A DNA stretch of 64,000 nt. Source: Intrasporangium calvum DSM 43043 (lineage in GTDB: Bacteria; Actinomycetota; Actinomycetes; Actinomycetales; Dermatophilaceae). The notes under the pieces are model-generated. The model had not been told where the DNA came from. It made no database searches and was given only the letters and a program-made list of their open reading frames with translations. Of this stretch, positions 1 through 10,052 are shown in pieces. The position numbers were made by a program, and so were the translations under genes. Location: contig NC_014830.1 of assembly GCF_000184685.1 (NCBI RefSeq), positions 2,480,001 to 2,544,000 on the forward strand, given 5' to 3'. How positions within the stretch are numbered: position 1 is the first letter of the stretch; each line of letters starts with the position of its first letter.

Positions 1-442
1 GGTCCACCGAGCGCAGCGGGATCTTCGCGAGATCGAGGGCAGTCAGCAGGTTGGTGTAGCCGAGCTCGGTCGAGAAGGACACGCCGAACAGGTCGAAGTC
101 GCCCACCGCGCGGTGGCCGTCGACGGTGAACTGCGGCAGCGCTGCCTCGCGGAGCGCAGCCTCCATGTCCGGCCACACAGCGTAGGTGCGCTCGGCGAGG
201 GCGTCGGGCCGTTCGTTGATGACTTCGTAGAGGATCATGACGCCCTGGTTGGGCACACCGACCTCGTAGGCGTCGGGGTACATCAGGGCCCATCGCGTCG
301 TCAGCTCGTCGCCGGACGGGCCGTGACCACCGACGTTCCAGTCCTTGACGGTGGAGTTGAGCTCACCGCCGACGTACTGGATGGGTTTGGTCACCCGCTC
401 CAGCAGGGGCTCGAGGGCGTTGAACAGGGACTCGCCGGGCAT
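1..442 (-). CDS. B12-binding radical SAM protein, TIGR03960-like (5' part only)
   Basis: This frame starts with ATG at 442 and runs off the left edge without a stop, giving 147 N-terminal residues. I see the stretches KPIQYVGGELNS, WALMYPDAYEVGVPNQGVMI and DLFGVSFSTELGYTNLLTAL, which match the N-terminal, cobalamin-binding-like half of the TIGR03960 family (YgiQ-related). The radical SAM cysteines would lie beyond the edge. In actinobacteria this gene commonly follows rodA and precedes a DUF2344 partner and an RNase E/G gene. Here an acyl-CoA ligase gene lies between it and rodA. The family's reaction is not established, so only the family is called. Confidence 0.8.
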   Translation of the reverse strand, partial: MPGESLFNALEPLLERVTKPIQYVGGELNSTVKDWNVGGHGPSGDELTTRWALMYPDAYEVGVPNQGVMILYEVINERPDALAERTYAVWPDMEAALREAALPQFTVDGHRAVGDFDLFGVSFSTELGYTNLLTALDLAKIPLRSVD

Positions 443-481
443 CCGTAAATAGTACGTGAGGGCCAAGACTGCCCCGGAACG

Positions 482-561
482 ATCGAAAGAGCAGTTCGTC
501 CCGCTGCTGCCACGGTCAAGGTCGACGTGGGTGCGAAGGCGGGACGAACTGCTCTTTCGAT
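482..561. repeat. Long-stem hairpin repeat, family A, after fadD
   Basis: Perfect 22-base arms (482-503 and 540-561, arm ATCGAAAGAGCAGTTCGTCC plus CG) enclose a 36-base loop. The element begins 5 bases after the stop codon of the acyl-CoA ligase gene and lies upstream of the radical SAM gene. There is no T tract, so it is not a classical intrinsic terminator. Related copies are at 9920-10050, 15893-15964, 25924-25997 and 61365-61444. Confidence 0.85.
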
Positions 562-566
562 GGGGC

Positions 567-2426
567 TCAGTCCTCCTGGTAGAGGGCGTCGAGCTGGTCC
601 TGGTACTTGTCGACGACAGCGCGGCGGCGCAGCTTCATGCTCGGAGTCAGGTCGCCCATCTCGATGCTCAGGTCGTGGTCGAGGATCGTGAACTTCTTGA
701 TCGTCTCCCACCGGTTGAGGCTGTCGTTCAGCTTGTCCACGTACCCCTGCACGAGCTCACGGGCAGCGTCGGACGTGACGATCTCCGCATAGGGCCGGCC
801 CGCCATACCGTTCGCCGCCGCCCAGCCAGCGATCGCATCCGGGTCGAGAGTCACCAGCGCGGTGGCGAAGTTGTGGCCCGCTCCGTGGACGAGGAACTGG
901 CTGACGTAGACGCACATGCCCTTGAACTTCGCCTCGATCTCGGCCGGGGCGATGTACTTGCCGCCGGAGGTCTTGAAGAAGTCCTTCTTGCGGTCGGTGA
1001 CGTAGACGAATCCGTGCTCGTCGATCCGGCCGATGTCGCCGGTGTGGAACCATCCGTCGGCGTCGAGGACCTCCGCGGTGGCCTCGGGGCTGTTGTGATA
1101 GCCGCGCATGACGCCCGGGCCCTTGACGAGGATCTCGCCGTCCTCGGCGATCGCGACCTCGGTGTCGGGCATCGGCCAGCCAACCGAGCCGTACCGGTAG
1201 CAGCCCGGCCGGGGGAGGTTGACGGTCGTGCCCGAGGACGTCTCGGTGAGGCCGTAGCCCTCGACGAGAAGCAGGCCCGCTGCTCCGAACCACTTGGCGA
1301 CCTCGGCGTTGAGCGGCGCCGACCCGCTGATCATGAAGCGGACCCGGCCGCCGAAGCGCTCCTGGATCTTGTGCAGGACCAGTTTGGTGACGAGCCGGTG
1401 CCGGAGGGTGAGTCCGGACGACGGCGTCTCGCCCTGCTCGAGGACGTCACGCATCTCCGCCCCGACCTTGAACGCCCAGTCGATCAGCTTCTTCTTGACC
1501 CCCGTCTCCTGGGCGAGCATGAGCGCGACCCGACCGCGAGCCTTCTCGTAGATCCGGGGCGGTCCGGCCATGAAGGTGGGCTTGATGATCGCCATGTTGT
1601 CGACGATCTTGTCCAGCCGGCCGTCCACCGCCGTCGGGAACCCGATCTGGAGGCCGAGGGCGAGGAGCATCTTGCCGAAGACGTGTGAGAGCGGCAACCA
1701 GAGGAACTGGAGGTCGTCCTCCGTGACCGTGCCGGTTGCCTGGATGAGCGCGCCCTCGTAGACCACGCTGTCCTGGACGAGGCGGACGCCCTTGGGCCGA
1801 CCGGTGGTGCCGGACGTGTAGATGACGACGGCGAGACTCTCGGGGCCCAGCTGGTCGATCCGCGCGTCGACGGCGTCGGGCGTCGAGGCGAGCAGCTCCC
1901 GCCCCTTGGCAGCCAGATCGTCGGTCGTGATGACCCAGCCGTCATCGCTGCCTCGCCCGGACATGGCGATGACGTGCTTGACGTGCGGGATGTCGGCGCG
2001 GCGGTCGGTGAGCTTGGCGATCTGGGCGTCGTCCTCCGCGAAGACCAGGACGCTGCCGGAGTCGGTGAGGATGTAGGCGACGTCATCGGCGATCGTCGTC
2101 GGGTAGACGGTCGTCGTCGCGGCGCCGGCGCACACGATCGCGAGGTCGGCGAGCACCCAGGGCAGGCTCGTGGCGGACGCGATGGCGACGCGGTCCTCGA
2201 GCTCGACGCCGAGGCTGATCAGACCGGCGGCCCACTCCTGGACGATGTCGTGGGTCTGGCGCCACGTCAGCGTGGTGAGCTCGCTCCCCCCGTCCTTGAA
2301 GTAGAGGTAGGCGGGACGGTCGGGGGTGGCCTGGACGCGGCTGCGGAACAGGGCGCCCACGCTCGGGGCCCGGTTGTCGAGGACCGCTTGGTCGACGTCG
2401 CGATCGGCGACGGACTGCAGGGGCAT
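567..2426 (-). CDS. fadD: Long-chain fatty-acid--CoA ligase (AMP-forming, FadD15-like)
   Basis: A 619-residue member of the adenylate-forming family, which activates long-chain fatty acids with ATP and CoA for degradation or lipid synthesis. The P-loop YTSGTTGRPKGV lies near residue 200, EGYGLTETSSGT near 390, and GWFHTGDIGRID with DRKKDFFKTSGGKYIAP in the hinge and C-terminal part. The ATG at 2426 was chosen because GGAG lies about 9 bases upstream; a longer frame upstream has no family similarity. It is the first gene after rodA and is followed by a family A hairpin just past its stop. The chain-length preference cannot be read from the sequence. Confidence 0.9.
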   Translation of the reverse strand: MPLQSVADRDVDQAVLDNRAPSVGALFRSRVQATPDRPAYLYFKDGGSELTTLTWRQTHDIVQEWAAGLISLGVELEDRVAIASATSLPWVLADLAIVCAGAATTTVYPTTIADDVAYILTDSGSVLVFAEDDAQIAKLTDRRADIPHVKHVIAMSGRGSDDGWVITTDDLAAKGRELLASTPDAVDARIDQLGPESLAVVIYTSGTTGRPKGVRLVQDSVVYEGALIQATGTVTEDDLQFLWLPLSHVFGKMLLALGLQIGFPTAVDGRLDKIVDNMAIIKPTFMAGPPRIYEKARGRVALMLAQETGVKKKLIDWAFKVGAEMRDVLEQGETPSSGLTLRHRLVTKLVLHKIQERFGGRVRFMISGSAPLNAEVAKWFGAAGLLLVEGYGLTETSSGTTVNLPRPGCYRYGSVGWPMPDTEVAIAEDGEILVKGPGVMRGYHNSPEATAEVLDADGWFHTGDIGRIDEHGFVYVTDRKKDFFKTSGGKYIAPAEIEAKFKGMCVYVSQFLVHGAGHNFATALVTLDPDAIAGWAAANGMAGRPYAEIVTSDAARELVQGYVDKLNDSLNRWETIKKFTILDHDLSIEMGDLTPSMKLRRRAVVDKYQDQLDALYQED

Positions 2427-2563
2427 GCTGACTCCTTCGTCACTGACACGGCGGCCCGACCTCGGCGACGGCGGACAACCACGTAGAGCGGATGATGCCG
2501 CATCCGCCGTCAAAGGTCACGTCTTGCGCGCCGATCGGCACCACACTGTGACCGACGGGTAAC

Positions 2564-3766
2564 TTACCGACGCCGCCACTGCGCACCGGTGGTCTCCGCG
2601 GAGACGTTCCCGACGATCCCCACCGCGAGCCACACCGCGATCATCGACGACCCACCGTAGGACAGGAACGGCAGCGGCAGCCCGGTCACCGGGAGCATCC
2701 CGAGGTTCATCCCGATGTTCTCAACCGCCTGCACACCCAGCCAGACCCCGACCCCGGTGCTCACCAGGTGACCGAAGGCATCGGCCCTGCGAGCCACGAC
2801 CAGAGCACGCAGGACGATGAAGCCGAGCAGCACGATGATGCCGGCCGCACCGAGGAAGCCCAGCTCCTCGCCCGCCACCGAGAAGACGAAGTCGGACTCC
2901 TGGTAGGGGATCAGCCCCGCCTGGGTCTGCCCTCCCTCGAAGAGCCCCTGCCCGTCGAGCCCGCCCGAGGAGATGGCGATCCGCACCTGTCGCGTCTGGT
3001 AGCCGATGCCCTGTGGATCGAGCGAAGGGTCCAGGAAGGCGCGCAACCGGTCACGCTGGTAGGGACTGAGCAGCGACGTCGTGAATGCCGCCGTGACCGT
3101 CGCTGCCCCGGCCAGCACGACGGCGACGGTCCAGGCACGTGGTGCCCCGGCCGCCCCGATGACCGCGACCGCCATGGCCACGAGAACGAGGGCCGACCCG
3201 AGATCGGGTTGCGCCAGGACGAGCACGACGGGCAGGCCGGCCAGCACCCAGGCCAGGGCGACGTCCCGGTGGCGCTGGCGTTGGCGCCGGTCTGCCTGCT
3301 CGGCGAGGAGCATGCCGAGGCTCACGACCAGCGCCACCTTCATCAGCTCGGACGGCTGGAGCGTGAACCCTCCCGGCAGGCTGATCCACGACCGGGAGCC
3401 GTTGACCTGCCTCCCGAGCGGAGACAGCACCGCGACGAGGCCAGCCAACGCCGCGACGTAGACGAGCGGCGCGGCCGCCCGCAGCAGCCGCACGTCGACC
3501 CGCGTGACGACCGCGGCCAGGACCATGCCGATGGCGGCGGCGAGAGCCTGCTTGACCGCCACGGCGGCCCCGCTCTCCGCTCTCGTGGCCGACCACACGA
3601 GCAGGATGCCGACGACGGTGAGGCCGGTAGCCCCGATGAAGAGGCCCAGGTCGATCCACAGCCACCGCGGCGCGACGGCCCGGGGCGAAGCACCAGGCGT
3701 CGGGCGTCGCCGCTGCCCGCCCCGGGAACCTAGGCGGGCACGATCGCGGACAGGATCTCGCGGCAC
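2564..3766 (-). CDS. rodA: SEDS peptidoglycan glycosyltransferase RodA
   Basis: A 400-residue polytopic membrane protein of the SEDS family (RodA/FtsW/SpoVE), which polymerises lipid II during wall growth together with a class B PBP. Visible marks are VNGSRSWISLPGGFTLQPSELMK, AQPDLGSALVL and the C-terminal NIGMNLGMLPVTGLPLPFLSYGGSS split over the last two membrane segments. The only in-frame start I find is GTG at 3766, so the gene overlaps the end of ribF by 37 bases and has a basic 30-residue N-terminal tail. I prefer RodA over FtsW because of the neighbouring radical SAM gene typical of rod-shape clusters; mreBCD is not in the window. Confidence 0.88.
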   Translation of the reverse strand: MPRDPVRDRARLGSRGGQRRRPTPGASPRAVAPRWLWIDLGLFIGATGLTVVGILLVWSATRAESGAAVAVKQALAAAIGMVLAAVVTRVDVRLLRAAAPLVYVAALAGLVAVLSPLGRQVNGSRSWISLPGGFTLQPSELMKVALVVSLGMLLAEQADRRQRQRHRDVALAWVLAGLPVVLVLAQPDLGSALVLVAMAVAVIGAAGAPRAWTVAVVLAGAATVTAAFTTSLLSPYQRDRLRAFLDPSLDPQGIGYQTRQVRIAISSGGLDGQGLFEGGQTQAGLIPYQESDFVFSVAGEELGFLGAAGIIVLLGFIVLRALVVARRADAFGHLVSTGVGVWLGVQAVENIGMNLGMLPVTGLPLPFLSYGGSSMIAVWLAVGIVGNVSAETTGAQWRRR

Positions 3767-4701
3767 CGGGCGACGTCCTCGCGCATCTGGGTCACGAGCC
3801 CCTCGATCGAGTCGAACCGCAGCGTGGGGCGCAGGTGGGAGACGAAGTCCACCGCGACCCGCTCACCGTAGAGGTCGAGATCCGTGCGGTCGAGGACGTA
3901 CGCCTCCACCCGGCGCTGGTGACCGTCGAAGGTGGGGTTGGTCCCGACCGAGATCGCCGCCGGCAGGGTGCGGTCGACGGCGCCCGTGTCGAGGTCGAGA
4001 CGGATCAGCCACCCCGCGTAGACGCCGTCGCTCGGCACGAGGCCCTCGTGGTCCTGGGACAGGTTGGCGGTCGGGAAGCCCAGCTCACGACCGCGGTGGT
4101 CGCCGTGCACGACGGTCCCCGTGACGCGGTGGGGACGGCCGAGGATCTCGGAGGCGTGCGACACCTTGCCGTCCAGGATCTCGGCACGCAGCTGGGTCGA
4201 GCTCCAGCGCCGCCCCTCGTGCGAGGCCTCGCCGATGTCGTCCAGGGCGATGACCTCGAACCCGTGCTTCTCGCCCAGCTCGGTGAGCGTGCCGACGTCC
4301 CCGGAGTTGCGCACTCCGAACCGGGTGTCCCGGCCGACGACGACGGCGACGGCGTGCAGCCCGTCCACGAAGGTCCTCTCGACGAACTCCTCCGGCGTCT
4401 GCTGGGCGAACTCACGCGTGAAGTTCAGCACGAGCACCGCGCCCAGCCCCACCGACTCCAGCGCGTCGAGGCGCTGCTCGACCGACATCACCATTGCTGG
4501 GGCCCGCTCGGGGTGAAGCACCGTGACCGGGTGCGGCTCGAACGTCACAGCGACCGGGGTCGCTCCGCGCTCCCGGGCCTCACGGACGACCCGCCCGAGC
4601 ACTTCACGGTGCCCCCGGTGCACGCCGTCGAAGTTGCCCAGCGTGACAACCGTGGGCCCGAGATCCGACGGGATGTCCTCCAGGGCGTACCAGCGCTGCA
4701 C
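3730..4701 (-). CDS. ribF: Bifunctional riboflavin kinase / FAD synthetase
   Basis: A 323-residue enzyme that phosphorylates riboflavin to FMN and adenylates FMN to FAD. The N-terminal nucleotidyltransferase carries VTLGNFDGVHRGH near residue 20, and the C-terminal flavokinase carries ELGFPTANLS and ISVGTNPTFDG. The frame is open about 100 codons further upstream, into truB, but family similarity begins at VQRWYALEDIP, so GTG at 4701 is used. No Shine-Dalgarno is present; TACAGT lies exactly 7 bases upstream, consistent with a leaderless start. It lies downstream of truB, the usual actinobacterial order. Confidence 0.92.
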   Translation of the reverse strand: MQRWYALEDIPSDLGPTVVTLGNFDGVHRGHREVLGRVVREARERGATPVAVTFEPHPVTVLHPERAPAMVMSVEQRLDALESVGLGAVLVLNFTREFAQQTPEEFVERTFVDGLHAVAVVVGRDTRFGVRNSGDVGTLTELGEKHGFEVIALDDIGEASHEGRRWSSTQLRAEILDGKVSHASEILGRPHRVTGTVVHGDHRGRELGFPTANLSQDHEGLVPSDGVYAGWLIRLDLDTGAVDRTLPAAISVGTNPTFDGHQRRVEAYVLDRTDLDLYGERVAVDFVSHLRPTLRFDSIEGLVTQMREDVARCREILSAIVPA

Positions 4702-4750
4702 GCGGACCACTGTAGTAGCCACCGCCGCTCGGCCCCGCCGCCACCCCGCG

Positions 4751-5689
4751 TCAGTCGGCAGGCGCGAAGACGACCCGGGCCTTGGCCATGGTGCGCGTCT
4801 CGTCGAGGACGGCAACGAGGCGCCCGTCCGGGTCGATGGCCGCGACCGCCTCGGCCCGGACCTCGCCAGCCGCGATCCGCTGGCCGTGGCCGAGGCTGCG
4901 CGCCTCGTCAGCAGACACCTCGTGGACCGGGAGCTGGGCTCTCGCAGCCTCGGCCACGGGGACGATCGGCAGCTCCGGGTGAGCCCGGTCGTCTGCCCCG
5001 TCAGCAAGCTCGTCCAGAGACACCGCCATGGTCAGGTCGAACCGGCCCACGCGGGTCCGCCGCAGCGCGGTCAGGTGCCCCCCGACGCCGAGGGCGGCGC
5101 CGAGGTCCCGAGCGAGCGCACGGACGTACGTCCCCGAGGACACCTCCACCTCGACGTCGACGTCGACCACATCGAGGGCACCGCCATCCGGCAGTGCCGA
5201 GGTGGTTCGCGTCACCGAGAGGACGTCGAAGCGGGACACGGTCACGGGTCGAGCCGGCAGGTCGACGACCCCGCCCTTGCGGACCGTCACATAGCTGCGC
5301 TCCCCGCGCACCTTGATCGCGCTCACCGCGCTCGGCACCTGCCGGATGTGGCCGGTCAGCCCCGACACCGCGTCCCCCAGGCGGGCCTCGAGCCCGCCAG
5401 GGTCGGCGACACCCAGGGATGTCGTCGGATCACCCTCTGCGTCGTCGGTGACCGTCGCCTGCCCCAGCCGGATCGTCGCCCGGTACTCCTTGTCGCAGCC
5501 GACGAGGAAGGTGAGCAGCTTGGTGCCCTTCTCCACGCCGAGGACGAGCACCCCGGTCGCCATCGGGTCCAAGGTGCCGGCATGGCCGACCCGGCGCGTC
5601 CCGCACAGTCGTCGCGCCCTGGCCACCACGTCGTGGCTGGTCCAGCCGGCGGCCTTGTCGACGACGAGCAGACCGCTCGGTGCGGTCAC
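4751..5689 (-). CDS. truB: tRNA pseudouridine(55) synthase
   Basis: A 312-residue TruB, which converts U55 of the T-loop of tRNAs to pseudouridine. The catalytic motif [17 protein letters not shown] contains the essential Asp near residue 40, and [11 protein letters not shown] and [13 protein letters not shown] are typical. The GTG start at 5689 overlaps the stop of rbfA as GTGA, indicating translational coupling. The family's C-terminal PUA-like region is present and of normal length. Confidence 0.95.
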   Translation of the reverse strand: MTAPSGLLVVDKAAGWTSHDVVARARRLCGTRRVGHAGTLDPMATGVLVLGVEKGTKLLTFLVGCDKEYRATIRLGQATVTDDAEGDPTTSLGVADPGGLEARLGDAVSGLTGHIRQVPSAVSAIKVRGERSYVTVRKGGVVDLPARPVTVSRFDVLSVTRTTSALPDGGALDVVDVDVEVEVSSGTYVRALARDLGAALGVGGHLTALRRTRVGRFDLTMAVSLDELADGADDRAHPELPIVPVAEAARAQLPVHEVSADEARSLGHGQRIAAGEVRAEAVAAIDPDGRLVAVLDETRTMAKARVVFAPAD

Positions 5690-6144
5690 CGAGCCTCGAC
5701 GTCGACGTCGTCGGCAGCGAGACGCTCGGCCGGCTTCTTGTAGGGGTCCGGCTCGCCCGCGTGCTTGGCGTTCGCTGCAGCACGGGCGAGCTCCTCGTCC
5801 CGCGCCCGGGTCTGCGCGACGAGGTCCTCGAGGTGCGCCGCGCCCTCGGGAAGCGCGTCCGCGATGAACTCGAGCGACGGAGTGAGCCGGATACCGATCT
5901 GCTTGCCGACGGCCGAGCGGATCCGGCCCTTGTTGGCCTCGAGCACGGCAGCCGTCGCCTGGCGCTCCTCGTCGGATCCGAAGACCGTGTAGAACACCGA
6001 GGCGTGCTGCAGGTCGCCGGTCACCCGAGCGTCGGTGATCGTGACGAAACCGAGCCGGTCGTCCTTGATACGGAACTCGAGGTACTCCGCGACGATGACC
6101 TTGATCCGATCGGCGATCTTGCGGGCGCGAGCTGGGTCAGCCAT
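5686..6144 (-). CDS. rbfA: 30S ribosome-binding factor A
   Basis: A 152-residue RbfA, a KH-fold factor needed for late maturation of the 30S subunit and the 5' end of 16S r[43 protein letters not shown] and ASVFYTVFG are diagnostic. ATG at 6144 is preceded by AGGTAGGAGC at good spacing; an upstream in-frame start lacks similarity. The C-terminal 30 residues are charged and end in a non-conserved tail. It is 250 bases downstream of infB, and that gap holds a hairpin, so it may have its own promoter. Confidence 0.94.
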   Translation of the reverse strand: MADPARARKIADRIKVIVAEYLEFRIKDDRLGFVTITDARVTGDLQHASVFYTVFGSDEERQATAAVLEANKGRIRSAVGKQIGIRLTPSLEFIADALPEGAAHLEDLVAQTRARDEELARAAANAKHAGEPDPYKKPAERLAADDVDVEAR

Positions 6145-6295
6145 TGCTCCTACCTCGTTTCTTCTCGAATGGTCACGGCTGCGGGACGCACCGCTGAGCC
6201 TCACACGGGGTGAGCCTGGACGTCTGGCCGCGTACCCACCCTAACCTCGGTGGAACGCAGCCCGCCGCAGCCGAACGTGCCGGGCATCGGGAGCG

Positions 6296-6310
6296 AGCCC
6301 GGCGGCATAC
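6296..6310 (-). repeat. Dispersed 15-base word, one-mismatch copy
   Basis: AGCCCGGCGGCATAC differs in one base from the reverse complement of GTATGCCGCTGGGCT. It lies in the infB-rbfA gap and is preceded by GAGCG, as in several other copies. Confidence 0.6.
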
Positions 6311-6327
6311 GGACATATCGGGTGTGA

Positions 6328-6387
6328 CGTGGAGGGAGCCACCGCCGATCGGGCACTCAGCCCTCCCGGAGCGGCGGCCCCTCCACG
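6328..6387 (-). terminator. Hairpin after infB
   Basis: CGTGGAGGG (6328-6336) pairs with CCCTCCACG (6379-6387), and CCGCCG/CGGCGG extend the pairing inside. It begins about 8 bases after the infB stop codon. No T run follows, as is common for actinobacterial terminators. Confidence 0.5.
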
Positions 6388-6394
6388 AGCACCG

Positions 6395-9385
6395 TCAGGC
6401 GCGCGGCTTCTCGCGCATCTCGTAGGTGGCGATGAGGTCACCGATCTGGAGGTCGTTGAACGACCCCAGGTTGATGCCACACTCGTAGCCATCACGGACC
6501 TCGGTGACATCGTCCTTGAACCGACGCAGCCCGGCGATCTCGACGTTCTCGGAGATGACGACACCGTTGCGGGTGATCCGCGACTTCGAGCCACGCTTGA
6601 TCTCGCCGCTGCGGACGATCGATCCGGCGATGTTGCCGAACTTGCTCGAACGGAAGATCTCGCGGATCTCCGCCGTGCCGAGCTCGACCTCCTCGAACTC
6701 CGGCTTGAGCATGCCCTTGAGCGCGGCCTCGACCTCGTCGATGGCCTGGTAGATCACCGAGTAGTAGCGGATCTCGACGCCCTCGCGCTCGGCGTAGTCG
6801 GCGTTCTGGCCCTCGGCCCGAACGTTGTAGCCGATGATGATCGCGTTGGACGCCATCGCGAGGTTGATGTTGTTCATCGTGATCGCACCGACGCCGCGGT
6901 CGATGATGCGCAGGTCGACCTCGTCGCCGACGTCGATCTTGAGCAGCGCGTCCTCGAGCGCCTCGACGGAACCCGACACGTCACCCTTGAGGATGAGGTT
7001 GAGGGTCTCGACCTTGCCGGCCGCGAGAGCCTCGTTGAGGTCCTCGAGCGAGATGCGCTTGCGGGCCTTGGCCAGGCTGGCCTGGCGGTCGGCCGCCTCA
7101 CGCTTCTCGGCGATCTGGCGAGCAGTCCGGTCGTCCGGTGCCACGACGAACGTGTCACCGGCGCGCGGCACCGAGCTGAGACCGAGCACCTGCACCGGAC
7201 GGGACGGGCCGGCCTCCTTGACGTTCTTGCCGTGCTCGTCGAGCATGGCGCGGACGCGACCGTAGGCCGAGCCGGTGACGATGGCGTCCCCGACGTGGAG
7301 CGTGCCGGTCTGGACGAGCACCGTCGCCGTGGCGCCGCGGCCCCGGTCGAGGTTCGCCTCGATGGCGACACCGCGGGCCTCGCGCTCCGGGTTGGCGCGC
7401 AGGTCGAGCGCGGCGTCCGCGGTGAGCAGGACCGCCTCGAGCAGCCCGTCGATGTTGACACCCTGCTTGGCCGACACGTCGACGAACATGGTGTCGCCGC
7501 CGTACTCCTCGGCGACGAGGTTGTACTCGGTCAGCTGCTGGCGGATCTTGGACGGGTTGGCGCCCTCGACGTCGATCTTGTTGACCGCGACGACGATCGG
7601 CACGTCGGCCGCCTGGGCGTGGTTGAGAGCCTCGATCGTCTGGGGCATGACACCGTCGTCGGCCGCGACCACGAGGATGGCGATGTCGGTCACCTTTGCA
7701 CCACGAGCACGCATGGCGGTGAACGCCTCGTGACCCGGGGTGTCGATGAAGGTGATCGGACGCTCGACGCCCTCGTGCATCTTGCGGACCTGGTAGGCAC
7801 CGATGTGCTGGGTGATCCCACCGGCCTCGCCCGCTGCGACGTCCTCGTTGCGGATCGCGTCGAGCAGGCGCGTCTTGCCGTGGTCGACGTGACCCATGAC
7901 GGTGACGACCGGCGGACGCGCCTCGAGGTCCTCGTCGTCCTCGCCCTCGATGCCCGTCTCCAGGTCGATGTTGAAGGAGTCGAAGAGCTCACGCTCCTCC
8001 TCCTCCGGGGAGACGACCTGGACGTCGTAGCCGAGCTCGACACCGAGGAGCTTGAAGGTGTCCTCGTCGAGCGACTGCGTCGCCGTCGCCATCTCACCGA
8101 GGTGGAAGAGAACAGTGACGAGCGATGCCGGGTTGGCGTTGATCTTGTCGGCGAAGTCGGTCAGCGACGTACCACGCCGCACCCGCACGACGGTCTTGCC
8201 GTCACCACGAGGGACCGTGACGCCACCGATCGACGGCGCCTGCATCTGCTCGAACTCCTGGCGCTTGGCGCGCTTGGACTTCCGGCCTCGGACCGGACGA
8301 CCGCCACCGCGGCCAAAGGCGCCCTGCGTGCCGCCACGGCCACCCGGGCCGCCGCCACGGGGGCCACCACCGAAGCCACCGCGGCTCGGACCACCGGGCG
8401 CACCGGCGCCGGCACCGCCGCCACCGAAGCCGCCGCGCCCACCGGCGCCACCGGGGCCACCGGGACCGCCGGGGCGGCCGGGGCCCGCGGGACGCTGGCC
8501 GGGACGGCCGATCGTGCTGCGCTCAGGCATCATGCCCGGGCTGGGGCGCGGGCCACCGGGACGCGGGGCCGGACGAGGACCACCGGCACCCGGACCGCCG
8601 GGACGCGAGCCACCGGCAGGCGCGCCGGGGCGCGGGCCACCGGGGCGCTGCTGCGGACGCGGCATGCCCTGGCTCGGGCTGAACGGATTGTTGCCGGGGC
8701 GGGGACCGCCATCACCGGGACGCTGCCTGGTCTGGCCCATCCCCTGGCTCGGGGCGAACGGGTTGTTGCCCGGTCGCGGCGTGCTCGGACGGGGCGCGGG
8801 ACGCGGCCCCGGGGTCGGGGCGCCGCCGCGAGCGGCCGGAGCCGCCGGGCGACTGGGGGCGGGGGCCGCAGGCCTGGCCGCAGGGGCAGACGCAGGCCCG
8901 CTGGGCGCGGCCTTCGCCGCAGGAGCCGGCTGGGCAGCCGGAGCGGCCGGTGCTGTGGTCGCCGCCGGGACAGCGGGAGCGGCCGGAGCCGCCGAAGCAG
9001 CGGGAGCCGACGAGGGCGCCGGCGCGGCAGGCCCGGGGCGGCTCGGAGCGGGTCCCGGCCGACCGGGCGTGGCGGACGCCGGCGCGGCGGGAGCCGGCGC
9101 GGCGGGAGCAGCTGGGGCCGCCGGAGCGGTGGGTGCACCCGTCCTCGGGGCCGCAGGCGCACCGCCGGACGGTGCAGTGGGGGTGCCGGTCCTCGCGGAC
9201 GGCTTGGCGTCACCGCCGGAGCGCAGCTCCGCCGGGAACGACTCCTTGATCTTGCGGACGACTGGGGGCTCGATGGTCGACGATGCCGACCTGACGAACT
9301 CTCCCTGGCTCTTGAGATGAGCAAGCAGAGCCTTGCTCTCTACACCGAGCTCCTTTGCGAGCTCGTAGACCCGGACCTTGGCCAC
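6395..9385 (-). CDS. infB: Translation initiation factor IF-2
   Basis: A 996-residue IF-2, the GTPase that brings initiator tRNA to the 30S subunit and promotes subunit joining. The N-terminal IF2_N helix bundle ([20 protein letters not shown]) is followed by about 300 residues of low-complexity Ala/Pro/Gly/Arg sequence, which is normal for actinobacterial IF-2. The GTPase domain has [17 protein letters not shown] near residue 495, [18 protein letters not shown] and [12 protein letters not shown]. Domains II, III and C2 complete the C terminus. It lies directly downstream of ylxR in the nusA operon. The G-rich segment produces long open frames on the opposite strand that are not genes. Confidence 0.98.
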   Translation of the reverse strand: MAKVRVYELAKELGVESKALLAHLKSQGEFVRSASSTIEPPVVRKIKESFPAELRSGGDAKPSARTGTPTAPSGGAPAAPRTGAPTAPAAPAAPAAPAPAAPASATPGRPGPAPSRPGPAAPAPSSAPAASAAPAAPAVPAATTAPAAPAAQPAPAAKAAPSGPASAPAARPAAPAPSRPAAPAARGGAPTPGPRPAPRPSTPRPGNNPFAPSQGMGQTRQRPGDGGPRPGNNPFSPSQGMPRPQQRPGGPRPGAPAGGSRPGGPGAGGPRPAPRPGGPRPSPGMMPERSTIGRPGQRPAGPGRPGGPGGPGGAGGRGGFGGGGAGAGAPGGPSRGGFGGGPRGGGPGGRGGTQGAFGRGGGRPVRGRKSKRAKRQEFEQMQAPSIGGVTVPRGDGKTVVRVRRGTSLTDFADKINANPASLVTVLFHLGEMATATQSLDEDTFKLLGVELGYDVQVVSPEEEERELFDSFNIDLETGIEGEDDEDLEARPPVVTVMGHVDHGKTRLLDAIRNEDVAAGEAGGITQHIGAYQVRKMHEGVERPITFIDTPGHEAFTAMRARGAKVTDIAILVVAADDGVMPQTIEALNHAQAADVPIVVAVNKIDVEGANPSKIRQQLTEYNLVAEEYGGDTMFVDVSAKQGVNIDGLLEAVLLTADAALDLRANPEREARGVAIEANLDRGRGATATVLVQTGTLHVGDAIVTGSAYGRVRAMLDEHGKNVKEAGPSRPVQVLGLSSVPRAGDTFVVAPDDRTARQIAEKREAADRQASLAKARKRISLEDLNEALAAGKVETLNLILKGDVSGSVEALEDALLKIDVGDEVDLRIIDRGVGAITMNNINLAMASNAIIIGYNVRAEGQNADYAEREGVEIRYYSVIYQAIDEVEAALKGMLKPEFEEVELGTAEIREIFRSSKFGNIAGSIVRSGEIKRGSKSRITRNGVVISENVEIAGLRRFKDDVTEVRDGYECGINLGSFNDLQIGDLIATYEMREKPRA

Positions 9386-9551
9386 ATTTCTCCTGTCTTG
9401 GTCCGGACCTGACAGGAGGCCGAACCGGGGGTTATTGCTGGGGCTTGCTCATCGCTGAGGACTCATCGGAGGCTCATAGCGTTTGACCCGCCTTGGTTCG
9501 TTTGACGTTGTGCACGACCGCCGGGTGACGGTCGATCTGAAGAATGCTGCT

Positions 9552-9857
9552 TTACGCGAGCTGGACTCCGAGATGCTGTGCCACCGCGCTCACGTCGACC
9601 GGGGCCTGCAACCGCAGGGCACGTCCGAACGCCTTGCGGCGCACTGCCAGCTCGAAACAGTCGGTTCGGGGGTGCAGCCACGCACCACGACCCGGCATCT
9701 GGTGTCTCGGGTCAGGCCGGAGGTGAACCGGGGTGCTTCCCCGGGTATCTCCGTCCGTCACCGCGACCACTCGCAGCAGAGCCGACCAGCTATCCGTTCC
9801 TCGACATCCCACACAGGTGCGGGACGGCTCGGCACGGAGTCCAGTCCGGTCGGCCAC
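9552..9857 (-). CDS. ylxR: YlxR family RNA-binding protein (DUF448)
   Basis: A 101-residue protein of the YlxR family, found between nusA and infB in most Gram-positive bacteria. RTCVGCRGTDSWSALLRVV and the PGRGAWLHP motif are characteristic, and the KAFGRALR segment matches the end of the fold. The start is GTG at 9857; TAGACT lies 5 bases upstream and no Shine-Dalgarno is visible. Members bind RNA or nucleoid components in other bacteria; the role here is not shown. The gap between it and nusA holds two nested family A hairpins, which is unusual inside this normally compact operon. Confidence 0.92.
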   Translation of the reverse strand: MADRTGLRAEPSRTCVGCRGTDSWSALLRVVAVTDGDTRGSTPVHLRPDPRHQMPGRGAWLHPRTDCFELAVRRKAFGRALRLQAPVDVSAVAQHLGVQLA

Positions 9858-9872
9858 AGAACAGTCTAACCC

Positions 9873-9887
9873 GGATGCCGCTGGGCT
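9873..9887 (+). repeat. Dispersed 15-base word, near copy
   Basis: GGATGCCGCTGGGCT matches GTATGCCGCTGGGCT at 14 of 15 positions. It lies in the nusA-ylxR gap and is followed by CGGTCCCCGGGGGCCCG. Confidence 0.55.
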
Positions 9888-9919
9888 CGGTCCCCGGGGG
9901 CCCGATCCCCCGCCTGCTC

Positions 9920-10050
9920 ATCGAAAGAGCCGTTCCTCGCCTCGATCGAGAGAGCAGTTCGTCCCGGGTCGGGACACTCGGCGCGCTCGAGGCGCGCCGG
10001 ACGAACTGCTCTCTCGATCGTGAGGAGGGGGGACGAACTGCTCTTTCGAT
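9920..10050. repeat. Two nested family A hairpins between nusA and ylxR
   Basis: The outer left arm begins at 9920 (ATCGAAAGAGCCGTTC, degenerate) and pairs with 10031-10050 (GGACGAACTGCTCTTTCGAT). Inside it, GATCGAGAGAGCAGTTCGTC at 9944 pairs perfectly with 9999-10019. The inner pair reads GAGAGAG where other copies read GAAAGAG, and its partner arm carries the matching change. The outer right arm ends 2 bases before the nusA stop codon. Confidence 0.85.
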
Positions 10051-10052
10051 CG

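Noticed and set aside
8300-9200. Repetitive Gly/Pro/Ala coding sequence that looks like a repeat array or CRISPR-like region
   Set aside because: It is the normal low-complexity linker of actinobacterial IF-2, in frame, with no constant repeat and spacer lengths.
6329-9412. A 1,027-codon open frame on the plus strand opposite infB
   Set aside because: It is exactly antisense to IF-2, has low-complexity Arg/Ala/Gly sequence without family features, and arises from GC-rich codon bias.
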